In this document: piece by piece, positions 27,016 to 45,948 of the stretch
How the letters are laid out: each line of letters starts with the position of its first letter
How positions within the stretch are numbered: the stretch's first letter is position 1
DNA from: Panulirus ornatus
Lineage: Eukaryota; Arthropoda; Malacostraca; Decapoda; Palinuridae
NCBI RefSeq assembly: GCF_036320965.1
Contig: NC_092235.1
Span: 27,367,476 to 27,431,475 of the forward strand
Reading direction: 5' to 3'
Length of the DNA stretch: 64,000 nt
Notes under the pieces: generated by a model
What the model saw: the letters and a program-made list of their open reading frames with translations, nothing else
Told to the model about the DNA's origin: nothing
Databases searched by the model: none
Translations under genes and position numbers: made by a program

Positions 27016-30000
27016 CCACAACGTGCACAACCCTACCCTACCACAACGTGCACAACCCTAACCCACCACAACGTGCACAACCCTAACCCACCACAACGTG
27101 CACAACCCTAACCCACCACAACGTGCACAACCCTACCCTACCACAACGTGCACAACCCTACCCTACCACAACGTGCACAACCCTACCCTACCACAACGTG
27201 CACAACCCTACCCTACCACAACGTGCACAACCCTACCCTACCACAACGTGCACAACCCTAACCCACCACAACGTGCACAACCCTACCCCACCACAACGTG
27301 CACAACCCTAACCCACCACAACGTGCACAACCCTACATCACCACAACGTGCACAACCCTAACCCACCACAACGTGCACAACCCTACCCCACCACAACGTG
27401 CACAACCCTAACCCACCACAACGTGCACAACCCTAACCCACCACAACGTGCACAACCCTAACCCACCACAACGTGCACAACCCTAACCCACCACAACGTG
27501 CACAACCCTAACCCACCACAACGTGCACAACCCTAACCCACCACAACGTGCACAACCCTAACCCACCACAACGTGCACAACCCTAACCCACCACAACGTG
27601 CACAACCCTAACCCACCACAACGTGCACAACCCTAACCCACCACAACGTGCACAACCCTAACCCACCACAACGTGCACAACCCTAACCCACCACAACGTG
27701 CACAACCCTAACCCACCACAACGTGCACAACCCTAACCCACCACAACGTGCACAACCCTAACCCACCACAACGTGCACAACCCTAACCCACCACAACGTG
27801 CACAACCCTAACCCACCACAACGTGCACAACCCTAACCCACCACAACGTGCACAACCCTAACCCACCACAACGTGCACAACCCTAACCCACCACAACGTG
27901 CACAACCCTAACCCACCACAACGTGCACAACCCTAACCCACCACAACGTGCACAACCCTAACCCACCACAACGTGCACAACCCTAACCCACCACAACGTG
28001 CACAACCCTAACCCACCACAACGTGCACAACCCTAACCCACCACAACGTGCACAACCCTAACCCACCACAACGTGCACAACCCTAACCCACCACAACGTG
28101 CACAACCCTAACCCACCACAACGTGCACAACCCTAACCCACCACAACGTGCACAACCCTAACCCACCACAACGTGCACAACCCTAACCCACCACAACGTG
28201 CACAACCCTAACCCACCACAACGTGCACAACCCTAACCCACCACAACGTGCACAACCCTAACCCACCACAACGTGCACAACCCTAACCCACCACAACGTG
28301 CACAACCCTAACCCACCACAACGTGCACAACCCTAACCCACCACAACGTGCACAACCCTAACCCACCACAACGTGCACAACCCTAACCCACCACAACGTG
28401 CACAACCCTAACCCACCACAACGTGCACAACCCTAACCCACCACAACGTGCACAACCCTAACCCACCACAACGTGCACAACCCTAACCCACCACAACGTG
28501 CACAACCCTAACCCACCACAACGTGCACAACCCTAACCCACCACAACGTGCACAACCCTAACCCACCACAACGTGCACAACCCTAACCCACCACAACGTG
28601 CACAACCCTAACCCACCACAACGTGCACAACCCTAACCCACCACAACGTGCACAACCCTAACCCACCACAACGTGCACAACCCTAACCCACCACAACGTG
28701 CACAACCCTAACCCACCACAACGTGCACAACCCTAACCCACCACAACGTGCACAACCCTAACCCACCACAACGTGCACAACCCTAACCCACCACAACGTG
28801 CACAACCCTAACCCACCACAACGTGCACAACCCTAACCCACCACAACGTGCACAACCCTAACCCACCACAACGTGCACAACCCTAACCCACCACAACGTG
28901 CACAACCTACCCTACCACAACGTGCACAACCCTAACCCACCACAACGTGCACAACCCTAACCCACCACAACGTGCACAACCCTAACCCACCACAACGTGC
29001 ACAACCCTAACCCACCACAACGTGCACAACCCTAACCCACCACAACGTGCACAACCCTAACCCACCACAACGTGCACAACCCTAACCCACCACAACGTGC
29101 ACAACCCTAACCCACCACAACGTGCACAACCCTAACCCACCACAACGTGCACAACCCTAACCCACCACAACGTGCACAACCCTAACCCACCACAACGTGC
29201 ACAACCCTAACCCACCACAACGTGCACAACCCTAACCCACCACAACGTGCACAACCCTAACCCACCACAACGTGCACAACCCTAACCCACCACAACGTGC
29301 ACAACCCTAACCCACCACAACGTGCACAACCCTAACCCACCACAACGTGCACAACCCTAACCCACCACAACGTGCACAACCCTAACCCACCACAACGTGC
29401 ACAACCCTAACCCACCACAACGTGCACAACCCTAACCCACCACAACGTGCACAACCCTAACCCACCACAACGTGCACAACCCTAACCCACCACAACGTGC
29501 ACAACCCTAACCCACCACAACGTGCACAACCCTAACCCACCACAACGTGCACAACCCTAACCCACCACAACGTGCACAACCCTAACCCACCACAACGTGC
29601 ACAACCCTAACCCACCACAACGTGCACAACCCTAACCCACCACAACGTGCACAACCCTAACCCACCACAACGTGCACAACCCTAACCCACCACAACGTGC
29701 ACAACCCTAACCCACCACAACGTGCACAACCCTAACCCACCACAACGTGCACAACCCTAACCCACCACAACGTGCACAACCCTAACCCACCACAACGTGC
29801 ACAACCCTAACCCACCACAACGTGCACAACCCTAACCCACCACAACGTGCACAACCCTAACCCACCACAACGTGCACAACCCTAACCCACCACAACGTGC
29901 ACAACCCTAACCCACCACAACGTGCACAACCCTAACCCACCACAACGTGCACAACCCTAACCCACCACAACGTGCACAACCCTAACCCACCACAACGTGC

Positions 30001-30538
30001 ACAACCCTAACCCACCACAACGTGCACAACCCTAACCCACCACAACGTGCACAACCCTAACCCACCACAACGTGCACAACCCTAACCCACCACAACGTGC
30101 ACAACCCTAACCCACCACAACGTGCACAACCCTAACCCACCACAACGTGCACAACCCTAACCCACCACAACGTGCACAACCCTAACCCACCACAACGTGC
30201 ACAACCCTAACCCACCACAACGTGCACAACCCTAACCCACCACAACGTGCACAACCCTAACCCACCACAACGTGCACAACCCTAACCCACCACAACGTGC
30301 ACAACCCTAACCCACCACAACGTGCACAACCCTAACCCACCACAACGTGCACAACCTACCCTACCACAACGTGCACAACCCTAACCCACCACAACGTGCA
30401 CAACCCTAACCCACCACAACGTGCACAACCCTAACCCACCACAACGTGCACAACCCTAACCCACCACAACGTGCACAACCCTAACCCACCACAACGTGCA
30501 CAACCCTAACCCACCACAACGTGCACAACCCTAACCCA
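27016..30538. repeat. 25-bp satellite-like array, about 141 copies
   Basis: Units of CCACCACAACGTGCACAACC plus CTAAC. The first 350 bp mix CCCTACCCT, CCCTACCCC, CCCTACATC and CCCTAACCC versions; after that the copies are essentially identical. Two 24-bp variant units (CACAACCTACCCTACC) lie at about 28901 and 30350. The CCCTAACCC core resembles vertebrate-type telomere repeat, but the surrounding unit does not. Confidence 0.97.
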
Positions 30539-31321
30539 CGCAGACTGGAATGATACACTGTCAACACATTACACGAAGGGTAGACTGCGTGGCACTGTAG
30601 GAAGGTCATTACCTATCTTAACAATGTGTGGGAAGCTTAACTACCTACAACGACCTACTGTGATGACGGTTCACAGTATGTCCTGCTTGTGGACATATAC
30701 CGTCACTCCGTCAAGCACAGCACTTGTGTAGTTAACTAATGATCATTCAACAGGACCTGAATTCAGCCATGACACTAGTTTTATCTTAAATGATTCTCAT
30801 CCAACAACAGTTTCGCTCGAATTGCTTGTCTGTACAGTATAACTGGTCACCATACAACAACTACAGTATAATGCTTAATCATAACCGTCTTATCTCCCTG
30901 GCCAGTGTGAGGACATTTAAAAATTTAGACGTAAATACATATATTCAGTAGATACTGCCGCTTACAGAGAAAGTTTATATCTGGTGTTTGATTCTAACGA
31001 GAAATAAGTAGTTACTTTAACGTTGAACCATCCGCTCACGGACGTAAGGTCCGGTAATACATTAACTTTGTTGTATGGATCATAAGGTCTGATGTCCAAC
31101 ATAATAAGTAGCTGACCGAGATATCAACTAAAATCATAATTTTGTCGCTTAAATGAGGCGATTTATCAACTTCGCATTATTTGTAGCCGAAAATACACAA
31201 AATTAATATCATGAAACTGAAAACATAAACTGTAATCCCGCACACAGTGAGCAGCAGACCGGTGTAATGGTATATGGAAACCATACGAAAATATACAACA
31301 GTCCAAACCTCAGCTTATGTA
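30539..31321. other. Gene-free spacer between giant arrays
   Basis: Unique AT-rich sequence of about 780 bp. No gene recognised. Confidence 0.6.
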
Positions 31322-34300
31322 GGAGTAATACAACCAACCTAACCTAGGATTAACCTGACCTAACCTAGGATTAACCTGACCTAACCTAGGATTAACCTAA
31401 TCTAATCTTGAATTAACCTAAACTAACCTTGGATTAACCTAATCTAACCTTGGATTAACCTAATCTAACCTTGGATTAACCTAATTTAACCTTGGATTAA
31501 CCTAACCTAATCTTGAATTAACCTAAACTAACCTTGGATTAACCTAATTTAACCTTGGATTAACCTAATTTAACCTTGGATTAACCTAATTTAACCTTGG
31601 ATTAACCTAATCTAACCTTGGATTAACCTAATCTAACCTTGGATTAACCTAATCTAACCTTGGATTAACCTAATCTAACCTTGGATTAACCTAATCTAAC
31701 CTTGGATTAACCTAATTTAACCTTGGATTAACCTAATTTAACCTTGGATTAACCTAATCTAACCTTGGATTAACCTAATTTAACCTTGGATTAACCTAAT
31801 CTAACCTTGGATTAACCTAATCTAACCTTGGATTAACCTAATTTAACCTTGGATTAACCTAATTTAACCTTGGATTAACCTAATTTAACCTTGGATTAAC
31901 CTAATCTAACCTTGGATTAACCTAATTTAACCTTGGATTAACCTAATCTAACCTTGGATTAACCTAATCTAACCTTGGATTAACCTAATCTAATCTTGAA
32001 TTAACCTAAACTAACCTTGGATTAACCTAATCTAACCTTGGATTAACCTAATCTAACCTTGGATTAACCTAATCTAACCTTGGATTAACCTAATTTAACC
32101 TTGGATTAACCTAATTTAACCTTGGATTAACCTAATCTAACCTTGGATTAACCTAATCTAACCTTGGATTAACCTAATCTAACCTTGGATTAACCTAATC
32201 TAACCTTGGATTAACCTAATCTAACCTTGGATTAACCTAATCTAATCTTGAATTAACCTAAACTAACCTTGGATTAACCTAATCTAACCTTGGATTAACC
32301 TAATCTAACCTTGGATTAACCTAATTTAACCTTGGATTAACCTAATCTAACCTTGGATTAACCTAATTTAACCTTGGATTAACCTAATCTAACCTTGGAT
32401 TAACCTAATTTAACCTTGGATTAACCTAATCTAACCTTGGATTAACCTAATTTAACCTTGGATTAACCTAATCTAACCTTGGATTAACCTAATCTAACCT
32501 TGGATTAACCTAATCTAATCTTGAATTAACCTAAACTAACCTTGGATTAACCTAATCTAACCTTGGATTAACCTAATCTAACCTTGGATTAACCTAATCT
32601 AACCTTGGATTAACCTAATCTAACCTTGGATTAACCTAATCTAACCTTGGATTAACCTAATCTAACCTTGGATTAACCTAATTTAACCTTGGATTAACCT
32701 AATCTAACCTTGGATTAACCTAATTTAACCTTGGATTAACCTAATCTAACCTTGGATTAACCTAATTTAACCTTGGATTAACCTAATTTAACCTTGGATT
32801 AACCTAATCTAATCTTGAATTAACCTAAACTAACCTTGGATTAACCTAATCTAACCTTGGATTAACCTAATCTAACCTTGGATTAACCTAATTTAACCTT
32901 GGATTAACCTAATCTAACCTTGGATTAACCTAATCTAACCTTGGATTAACCTAATCTAACCTTGGATTAACCTAATCTAATCTTGAATTAACCTAAACTA
33001 ACCTTGGATTAACCTAATTTAACCTTGGATTAACCTAATCTAACCTTGGATTAACCTAATTTAACCTTGGATTAACCTAATTTAACCTTGGATTAACCTA
33101 ATTTAACCTTGGATTAACCTAATCTAACCTTGGATTAACCTAATCTAACCTTGGATTAACCTAATCTAACCTTGGATTAACCTAATCTAACCTTGGATTA
33201 ACCTAATTTAACCTTGGATTAACCTAATCTAACCTTGGATTAACCTAATTTAACCTTGGATTAACCTAATCTAACCTTGGATTAACCTAATTTAACCTTG
33301 GATTAACCTAATCTAACCTTGGATTAACCTAATCTAATCTTGAATTAACCTAAACTAACCTTGGATTAACCTAATCTAACCTTGGATTAACCTAATCTAA
33401 CCTTGGATTAACCTAATCTAATCTTGAATTAACCTAAACTAACCTTGGATTAACCTAATCTAACCTTGGATTAACCTAATCTAACCTTGGATTAACCTAA
33501 TCTAACCTTGGATTAACCTAATTTAACCTTGGATTAACCTAATTTAACCTTGGATTAACCTAATCTAACCTTGGATTAACCTAATTTAACCTTGGATTAA
33601 CCTAATTTAACCTTGGATTAACCTAATCTAACCTTGGATTAACCTAATCTAACCTTGGATTAACCTAATCTAACCTTGGATTAACCTAATCTAACCTTGG
33701 ATTAACCTAATTTAACCTTGGATTAACCTAATTTAACCTTGGATTAACCTAATCTAACCTTGGATTAACCTAATCTAACCTTGGATTAACCTAATCTAAC
33801 CTTGGATTAACCTAATCTAATCTTGAATTAACCTAAACTAACCTTGGATTAACCTAATCTAACCTTGGATTAACCTAATTTAACCTTGGATTAACCTAAT
33901 TTAACCTTGGATTAACCTAATCTAACCTTGGATTAACCTAATTTAACCTTGGATTAACCTAATCTAACCTTGGATTAACCTAATCTAACCTTGGATTAAC
34001 CTAATTTAACCTTGGATTAACCTAATCTAACCTTGGATTAACCTAATCTAACCTTGGATTAACCTAATCTAACCTTGGATTAACCTAATCTAACCTTGGA
34101 TTAACCTAATCTAACCTTGGATTAACCTAATTTAACCTTGGATTAACCTAATCTAACCTTGGATTAACCTAATCTAACCTTGGATTAACCTAATCTAACC
34201 TTGGATTAACCTAATCTAACCTTGGATTAACCTAATCTAACCTTGGATTAACCTAATCTAACCTTGGATTAACCTAATCTAACCTTGGATTAACCTAATC

Positions 34301-35319
34301 TAACCTTGGATTAACCTAATCTAACCTTGGATTAACCTAATCTAACCTTGGATTAACCTAATCTAACCTTGGATTAACCTAATCTAACCTTGGATTAACC
34401 TAATCTAACCTTGGATTAACCTAATCTAACCTTGGATTAACCTAATTTAACCTTGGATTAACCTAATCTAACCTTGGATTAACCTAATCTAACCTTGGAT
34501 TAACCTAATTTAACCTTGGATTAACCTAATCTAATCTTGAATTAACCTAAACTAACCTTGGATTAACCTAATCTAATCTTGAATTAACCTAAACTAACCT
34601 TGGATTAACCTAATTTAACCTTGGATTAACCTAATCTAACCTTGGATTAACCTAATCTAACCTTGGATTAACCTAATTTAACCTTGGATTAACCTAATCT
34701 AACCTTGGATTAACCTAATCTAATCTTGAATTAACCTAAACTAACCTTGGATTAACCTAATCTAACCTTGGATTAACCTAATCTAACCTTGGATTAACCT
34801 AATTTAACCTTGGATTAACCTAATTTAACCTTGGATTAACCTAATCTAACCTTGGATTAACCTAATCTAACCTTGGATTAACCTAATTTAACCTTGGATT
34901 AACCTAATCTAACCTTGGATTAACCTAATTTAACCTTGGATTAACCTAATTTAACCTTGGATTAACCTAATCTAACCTTGGATTAACCTAATCTAACCTT
35001 GGATTAACCTAATCTAACCTTGGATTAACCTAATTTAACCTTGGATTAACCTAATTTAACCTTGGATTAACCTAATCTAACCTTGGATTAACCTAATTTA
35101 ACCTTGGATTAACCTAATCTAACCTTGGATTAACCTAATCTAACCTTGGATTAACCTAATTTAACCTTGGATTAACCTAATCTAACCTTGGATTAACCTA
35201 ATTTAACCTTGGATTAACCTAATCTAACCTTGGATTAACCTAATCTAACCTTGGATTAACCTAATTTAACCTTGGATTAACCTAATCTAATCTTGAATTA
35301 ACCTAAACTAACCTTGGAC
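31322..35319. repeat. 21-bp CCTAA-rich satellite-like array, about 190 copies
   Basis: Units of ATTAACCTAATCTAACCTTG plus G, with a C/T switch (TCTAACC or TTTAACC). A recurrent double variant contains TCTAATCTTGAATTAACC and TAAACTAACC. The first units have AACCTAACCTAGG. The AACCTAA core matches the complement of the arthropod telomere repeat TTAGG. Every frame is stopped. Confidence 0.97.
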
Positions 35320-38116
35320 ATTATGCATATTACATGACATCACAATCTAAATTTTCTTGATAGTTTTGACTATGATACCATTCAAAAATTATGGGAGATA
35401 ATTTATGTAAGATTACCATCGAACAATTTCATCTAAAGTTTATGGAAATTTACGAGTATATGAAATAAGCAAGATTGTATGAGAAAGACAAGATAAGCAA
35501 GATTGTATGAGGAAGACAAGATAAGCAAGATTGTACGAGAAAGACAAGAAACAAGACAAGAATGAAGGTCACCCAAGCAGACTGATCTGGGACTGGTCTG
35601 GGAATACCTTATGGACAAACAACTGTGCCAAACTACCCATAGAAAACGCCAATCACAATCATGATACCGAATATGTATGACTATATACATGACTATATAC
35701 ATTACTATATACATGTTTAACTCTTGATATTGATATAAATTATCTTATATATGTTACAGGTAAGGTGTAAGTGACCTATCACAAACCATCCAGAGGTCAA
35801 TGTTGTAAGGTTATTAGCCGTTATTAAGATTCAAACACATTAGATGTCACGCACTAGATACACAGACCGTAACAGCACTGTACACCCACAAGAATAATTA
35901 CATGCTCATAAAACACTGAAAACATGATGTAAATATGACCATCACAGCCTCACCAGTGTATAGTGTTATTATTTAGCAACAAGTGTCGTCATGAAATGAT
36001 TACGATCATTACGGAATGAATTAACAATTGCCTCAACATGATTAATCGTCCATACTTCCAGACGTCCACTTCCAAACATCTACCATTTTCACAGCGACTG
36101 TCGCGTCCAACATCCACTTCAGCGGGAAAACCAGATTATTTAAACACATGTGGCAATGAAAGATCAAGATGACTTACTTGAGTTTGAACTGATCCCAGAA
36201 AATCTTGGTTGATTCCTACTTGACCTCCGTGACTGGTTCAGGCAGGGAGTCTCGTGAAGCAGTCCGAACACAGTGAATCACCAACAATATGAACATATGT
36301 TCGAAGCCTTTTTCATGTTTCGAGCAGCAGATTCGTAAATGAGAAATCCCATTACGTCCCATGGCTCATGAACTCCTTGTTCTTAGTATTGATTTCTATA
36401 TGTGGCACGAAATTGAAAAGCTTCAATATTCTGATATGATTAGATAGTCTGTTCGTTGCCGTAAGTGGGGTTAAAACAAAGGAAATTAATCGTCTATAAA
36501 TTTCAAAGTTCCCTTAAATTATTTATCGTTTTCTCTCATCTATGAGGAAGATTTTCTTATTAGAGGACTAACTGCTGCAAACTTATGTGGCTACTCTTGA
36601 TGAAGCATGGAGCCCAAGGTCTTGATTCACTTATCTGAAATAGAACAGGTGTTGGCTGTCTTGTTTTGTTATACTTATAGTTTGATTAAGGAAGGTTAAT
36701 TAATAGAGATTATGAGACATGATTAACAAAAGTGCCTTAGATCTTATTGCAAATCAGATCTACAAATGATATTAGGCATTATGTTCATTTTGTAAAGCCT
36801 GGAGCTTATCAAATATGTAGAAACTAGTGAGGATTGTGAGGTCTGTGTTTGCACATTCAGTAATCTATCTACATACTTGGAAATATTCAGAATGATCGGA
36901 AGATGAAAACATAACAGTAAGGACAGTTGGTAATGTGAACATCATGGATACGTCTGAGTTAAGGATGACTGTACGTTTAAGCTGGGTGTGACAGAGCCCC
37001 GAAATGTGCCGAAATATGACAGAATAACTCAATGAATGCCAACCATTGGGTCTAAGTTGTGCTGAAATGAGATGGTTGAACGATGTTTATATGGAAGGAA
37101 AATGTTCATGGTCAGTCAAAGAAAATAGTTCTTCATGTACATTTCACCAGATTGGTCTTCCAAACGTCGACATGTGACGTATTTTCTCATATTTCTGTGT
37201 TTTGTCCCACCTTACTGGCTAACTGTGGCCTGGAACCACCATCACTGGGTAAACAATTTATCCATTAATTCTTGCATGGGCAACTTCAGTCATCTGACAT
37301 CAAATTCACGACCAAAAATCTTGATTGTTGTCTATGAAATTAGAATGAATGTTTTTGTAGTGAATGAGCCAGTTGCTTGAATGTACATTAGTCATTCTGT
37401 GGTTCTTAGGAAGAGGAATCTAATGATGTATTATGACAGTAGTTAAGGTTGCCACTTGATATCAAAGAAAACAATCTGGCAAAACTAACACAGAAAACGA
37501 TGTTTGTTTATGGGAAACCTAGATAATATTGTCTGAACTATTAACATCAAGTAGAATATGTCTTTCATGTGGCAATAGTAACCATAATTAATATCTCAGC
37601 AAAGAAAATATAAACAGTGCTAAGACAGCTTTAAGTCAACTCAGTGGTGTTTTACACTTGTGTTGCCCCGTCATCTTAAACATGTTCAGATGTCCAAATA
37701 CACAAGGTTAAGAGAAGGGGTTCCTGAAGGCGTTCAAAAATGTTCGAGTTGTGGTTATATCTTGACGATGTTAATGACCCTGGTTGTTGGCAGGACTACA
37801 GTCTAAATAACCAATTAATTTGGACACTAACCAAATAAGAGATAATGTAAATTTTCTGTTTACATTTGATAACAGGGAGTATTTCAACCAGAATATTGTA
37901 GATTCAACAATAAATTCTGGTCAAATATGGATGCAAATGGAAGGTGTAGAGACTAACGAATATAAAACAAGAGATTTCACTGCTAGAATTCATACTTATC
38001 TATAAAATGTCTTTTGTTTTGCTGCTGACCAACAAACACACAGTTATCACAAATGGAAACCACAAACAGTAATGGCTAAGTTGAGCGAGAGCAAATTAAG
38101 ATTTGTGGGGAAATGA
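35320..38116. other. Gene-free stretch
   Basis: AT-rich sequence with a three-copy 27-bp repeat at about 35465-35545 (ATAAGCAAGATTGTATGAG core) and a short TATATACATGACTA repeat near 35680. No exon recognised. Confidence 0.5.
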
Positions 38117-38122
38117 TTTATT
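38117..38122 (-). terminator. Candidate poly(A) signal for the kinase-UBL gene
   Basis: AATAAA on the minus strand, about 760 bp downstream of the kinase-UBL stop codon. It is the first canonical hexamer I noticed; earlier non-canonical signals are possible. Confidence 0.3.
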
Positions 38123-38185
38123 TTGTTATATCTGAAATCTATATTTAACACGACGTCAGGATGAACTGTGTTACATATCAAGTAT

Positions 38186-38305
38186 TTCATCAATGACATG
38201 TCTATGATATCATTCATCAATGACATGTCTATGATATCATTCATCAGTGACATGTCTATGATATTATTCATCAATGACATGTCTATGATATTATTCATCA
38301 TTCAT
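38186..38305. repeat. Minisatellite, 27-bp unit, 4 copies
   Basis: Units of TCATCAATGACATGTCTATG plus ATATCAT, in the presumed 3' flank of the kinase-UBL gene. Confidence 0.9.
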
Positions 38306-38417
38306 CACAAGGTCAACACACGGGTCAAGTTTCTACCGTCGTGGGGAAAATATTATACAATAAGTAAAGATTATCCTGCTTGTCCCAAGGAGAGAGGAAG
38401 GCTGGAACCTGTCCATC

Positions 38418-38755
38418 AGGATGGTACAGAAATGTTCAGGGATGGTACAGAAGTGTTCAGGGATGGTACAGAAGTGTTCAGGATGGTACAGAAGTGTTCA
38501 GGATGGTACAGAAGTGTTCAGGATGGTACAGAAGTGTTCAGGGATGGTACAGAAGTGTTCAGGGATAGTACCGAGATGGTACTATGATTCAGGGATGTTC
38601 AGGGATGGTACAGAAGTGTTCAGGGATGGTACAGAAGTGTTCAGGATGGTATACGATGGTACAGAGGTATTTAGGGATAGTACAGAGATGGTACTATGAT
38701 TCAGGGATGTTCAGGGATGGTACAGGGATGTTCAGGGATGGTACAGTGATGTCAT
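38418..38755. repeat. Minisatellite, 21-22 bp unit, about 15 copies
   Basis: Units of GGATGGTACAGAAGTGTTCA plus G or GG, with irregular insertions such as GGTACTATGATTCAGG. Confidence 0.9.
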
Positions 38756-38882
38756 CAACAATGTGTGTACTGAACAGCAGGAAGAAGATCTGTTGACCAG
38801 TATTGTAAGAACTCCTGGACTGTGTCGTCCTTCAGGGCGATACAGGTCTGGCATGTTTCCAGGGGCGCGTGGAGCGCTGAGG

Positions 38883-43164
<4,282 letters not shown>

Positions 43165-43167
<3 letters not shown>

Positions 43168-43287
43168 CACTACACCCTGCCAAGATACACACTCCATCAT
43201 CACTACACCCTGCCAAGATACACACTCCATCATCACTACACCCTGCCAAGATACACACTCCATCATCACTACACCCAGCCAACAGAC
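43165..43287 (-). repeat. 33-bp repeat duplicating an acceptor and start-codon context, about 4 copies
   Basis: On the minus strand each unit contains ATCTTGGCAG|GGTGTAGTGATG, an acceptor-like site plus ATG. Because 33 is divisible by three, the units read in frame into the kinase as MMECVSWQGVV repeats. The copy nearest the kinase supplies the chosen start. Confidence 0.8.
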
Positions 43288-43299
43288 ACCTTCCCTCAC

Positions 43300-44697
43300 T
43301 ACATCTTCTGACGCTGTTGATCGTCATGAGTCTGAACATTGTGAGTTCATGTGAAACATTCGGCCACACTTCAAGTTATTAATGAAACACTTACATAATT
43401 ACCAGCTGACCATCAACGGGTCTGTACAAGGTGCCAGAGGTGGATGTAATGAGCCATCTCATCATCAGCAAATCCATTCCCTAAACTGTGTCACAAAAAC
43501 ATCAGCTGTTCATGGAACTACAGCAAATATTTTTTTTTTTGTAGACGCCGTAGAAGATGGTCAGCTTTTACGTACAGTTCTCCTAGCAACATCTGGCGAC
43601 ATTATCTGCCCTGACCATAACATCTCTAAGTCGTGCTGCGAGCAGTGGTTCTTCATAAACGTTTAATCATTCAAAATCACTCTCCACTTGAACAACTCAT
43701 ATGCCTTATTATTATTATCAATACGTACGAAAATAATTGTTTTATCATATGAATAAATATTCTTCATATTTCCACAACAACATTAAGAGTTACTGATACT
43801 GGCAATTGTTCCAATAATGATTTGCCCACAAGACTTATTATATACACTTAAGCGTCGACCACAACTTGGTTGGCAATCATGTTCCAGACCTCCTCCTCCT
43901 CTGAGAGACACAGTCCTGAGTCAATGAGAACAGTAGATGTAAAGATTGTATTCCAGTACTTACAAGAACAGATGAAGAACTGTGCTAGAACACATCCTAC
44001 ACTCACAACAGCACATATGTTCTCACACGTTAGCTTAGTCGAACATATACTCTTCTATCTAATCAACGATTAGCTTATCTTCCGGAGAAAGGACAGAACC
44101 CCTGGGCTCTGATGTGGTTTATAACGTTGATAACACACAAATGATGATTCTTATAAGGTTAATTACTCGTGTGACACTAATGAACTCTAGATAGATCCAT
44201 TTGAGGAACTGATTGAGTGGCGCTGAGGGCGTGTGCATTAAACTGCTAGTTTGAGTGTCGTGCAATGGAAAGGTTGGTGGATGTGAACGTGCTGGAAGAG
44301 CCAGTGGAAGGATCATTTGATCAATCATTGATAAGGACGATTATGGATATTGGCTGTGGGGAAAGAGGATATGATAGACGAAGAAAAATATTAAAGTGTT
44401 GAAAGTGAGTAATGTTGGACAAGCGTTGTCTGTGCCTAGAGAGGAGGAGACGTTGGTTGAATAATGTATTCTAATTCTGATTTTGATGAAATTAGACAAT
44501 TCTTAAAAGCAGTGAGTCTGCCTGAGATGGTTGGCATACAGGTAGGAAGTGGACGTGTCAGAAAGGAGAGTTAGTGATGGTTAAATAACACCTTGTGAGT
44601 TGTAGATGGTATACCAGCATCATAATAACTGGCAAGACACCACCAAGAATCAAGATCATGTAGGGAGAAATGTAGTCAAGCAATCATGGATGAAGAC
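43300..44697. other. Intergenic stretch upstream of the kinase-UBL gene
   Basis: No conserved exon recognised on either strand. It should hold the kinase promoter and any 5' non-coding exon, which I cannot define. Confidence 0.5.
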
Positions 44698-44703
44698 TTT
44701 ATT
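44698..44703 (-). terminator. Candidate poly(A) signal for the E2 gene
   Basis: AATAAA on the minus strand about 530 bp after the E2 stop codon. Confidence 0.4.
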
Positions 44704-44714
44704 AGAATTAGTTG

Positions 44715-44815
44715 TAATACACATGAACTTCAGTACACATGAACTTCAGTACACATGAACTTCAGTACACATGAACTTCAGTACACATGAACTTCAGTAC
44801 ACATGAACTTCACAA
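44715..44815. repeat. 16-bp tandem repeat, about 6-7 copies
   Basis: Units of GTACACATGAACTTCA in the presumed 3' UTR or flank of the E2 gene. Confidence 0.9.
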
Positions 44816-45054
44816 TAAACCTTTTGTACAAAATGAGACTTCAGGGTTGAAAGTCCCAGGACTGAAAGCCTAGAAGTAATCCTAAGATTCAAACTCAAAG
44901 GGACAAAATCTTGGGGATTTCAATAGCGGGATTTAAAATCCTAGTTTTGATAAGCCTATTAGATTTCAATCCCCTTTTGTACAGAAAAGTTTGAGGTGAT
45001 ATTACAGCATTAACGGAAGAGAGTGAGCCACATTATGTGAAGTGGAATACTTTA

Positions 45055-45230
45055 GACCAGAGGTGTACATCTATGTCAACCAGAGGTATACATGTACGTC
45101 AACCAGAGGTATACATGTACGTCAACCAGAGGTGTACATGTACGTCAACCAGAGGTGTACATGTACGTCAACCAGAGGTATACATGTACGTCAACCAGAG
45201 GTATACATGTACGTCACCTACGGTATACAT
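45055..45230. repeat. 23-bp tandem repeat, about 8 copies, abutting the E2 stop codon
   Basis: Units of GTATACATGTACGTCAACCA plus GAG end a few bases from the E2 stop codon (45236-45238), so they fall in the E2 3' UTR. Confidence 0.9.
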
Positions 45231-45235
45231 ATCCA

Positions 45236-45948
<713 letters not shown>

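Noticed and set aside
27016..30538. Possible CRISPR-like array or telomere
   Set aside because: Units are contiguous without unique spacers, so it is not CRISPR. The unit contains 16 non-telomeric bases and lies between unique sequences, so it is not a functional telomere.
43382..43666. 94-codon plus-strand open frame upstream of the kinase gene
   Set aside because: Not recognised, contains a poly-T-derived FFFF stretch and has no flanking gene signals; probably chance.
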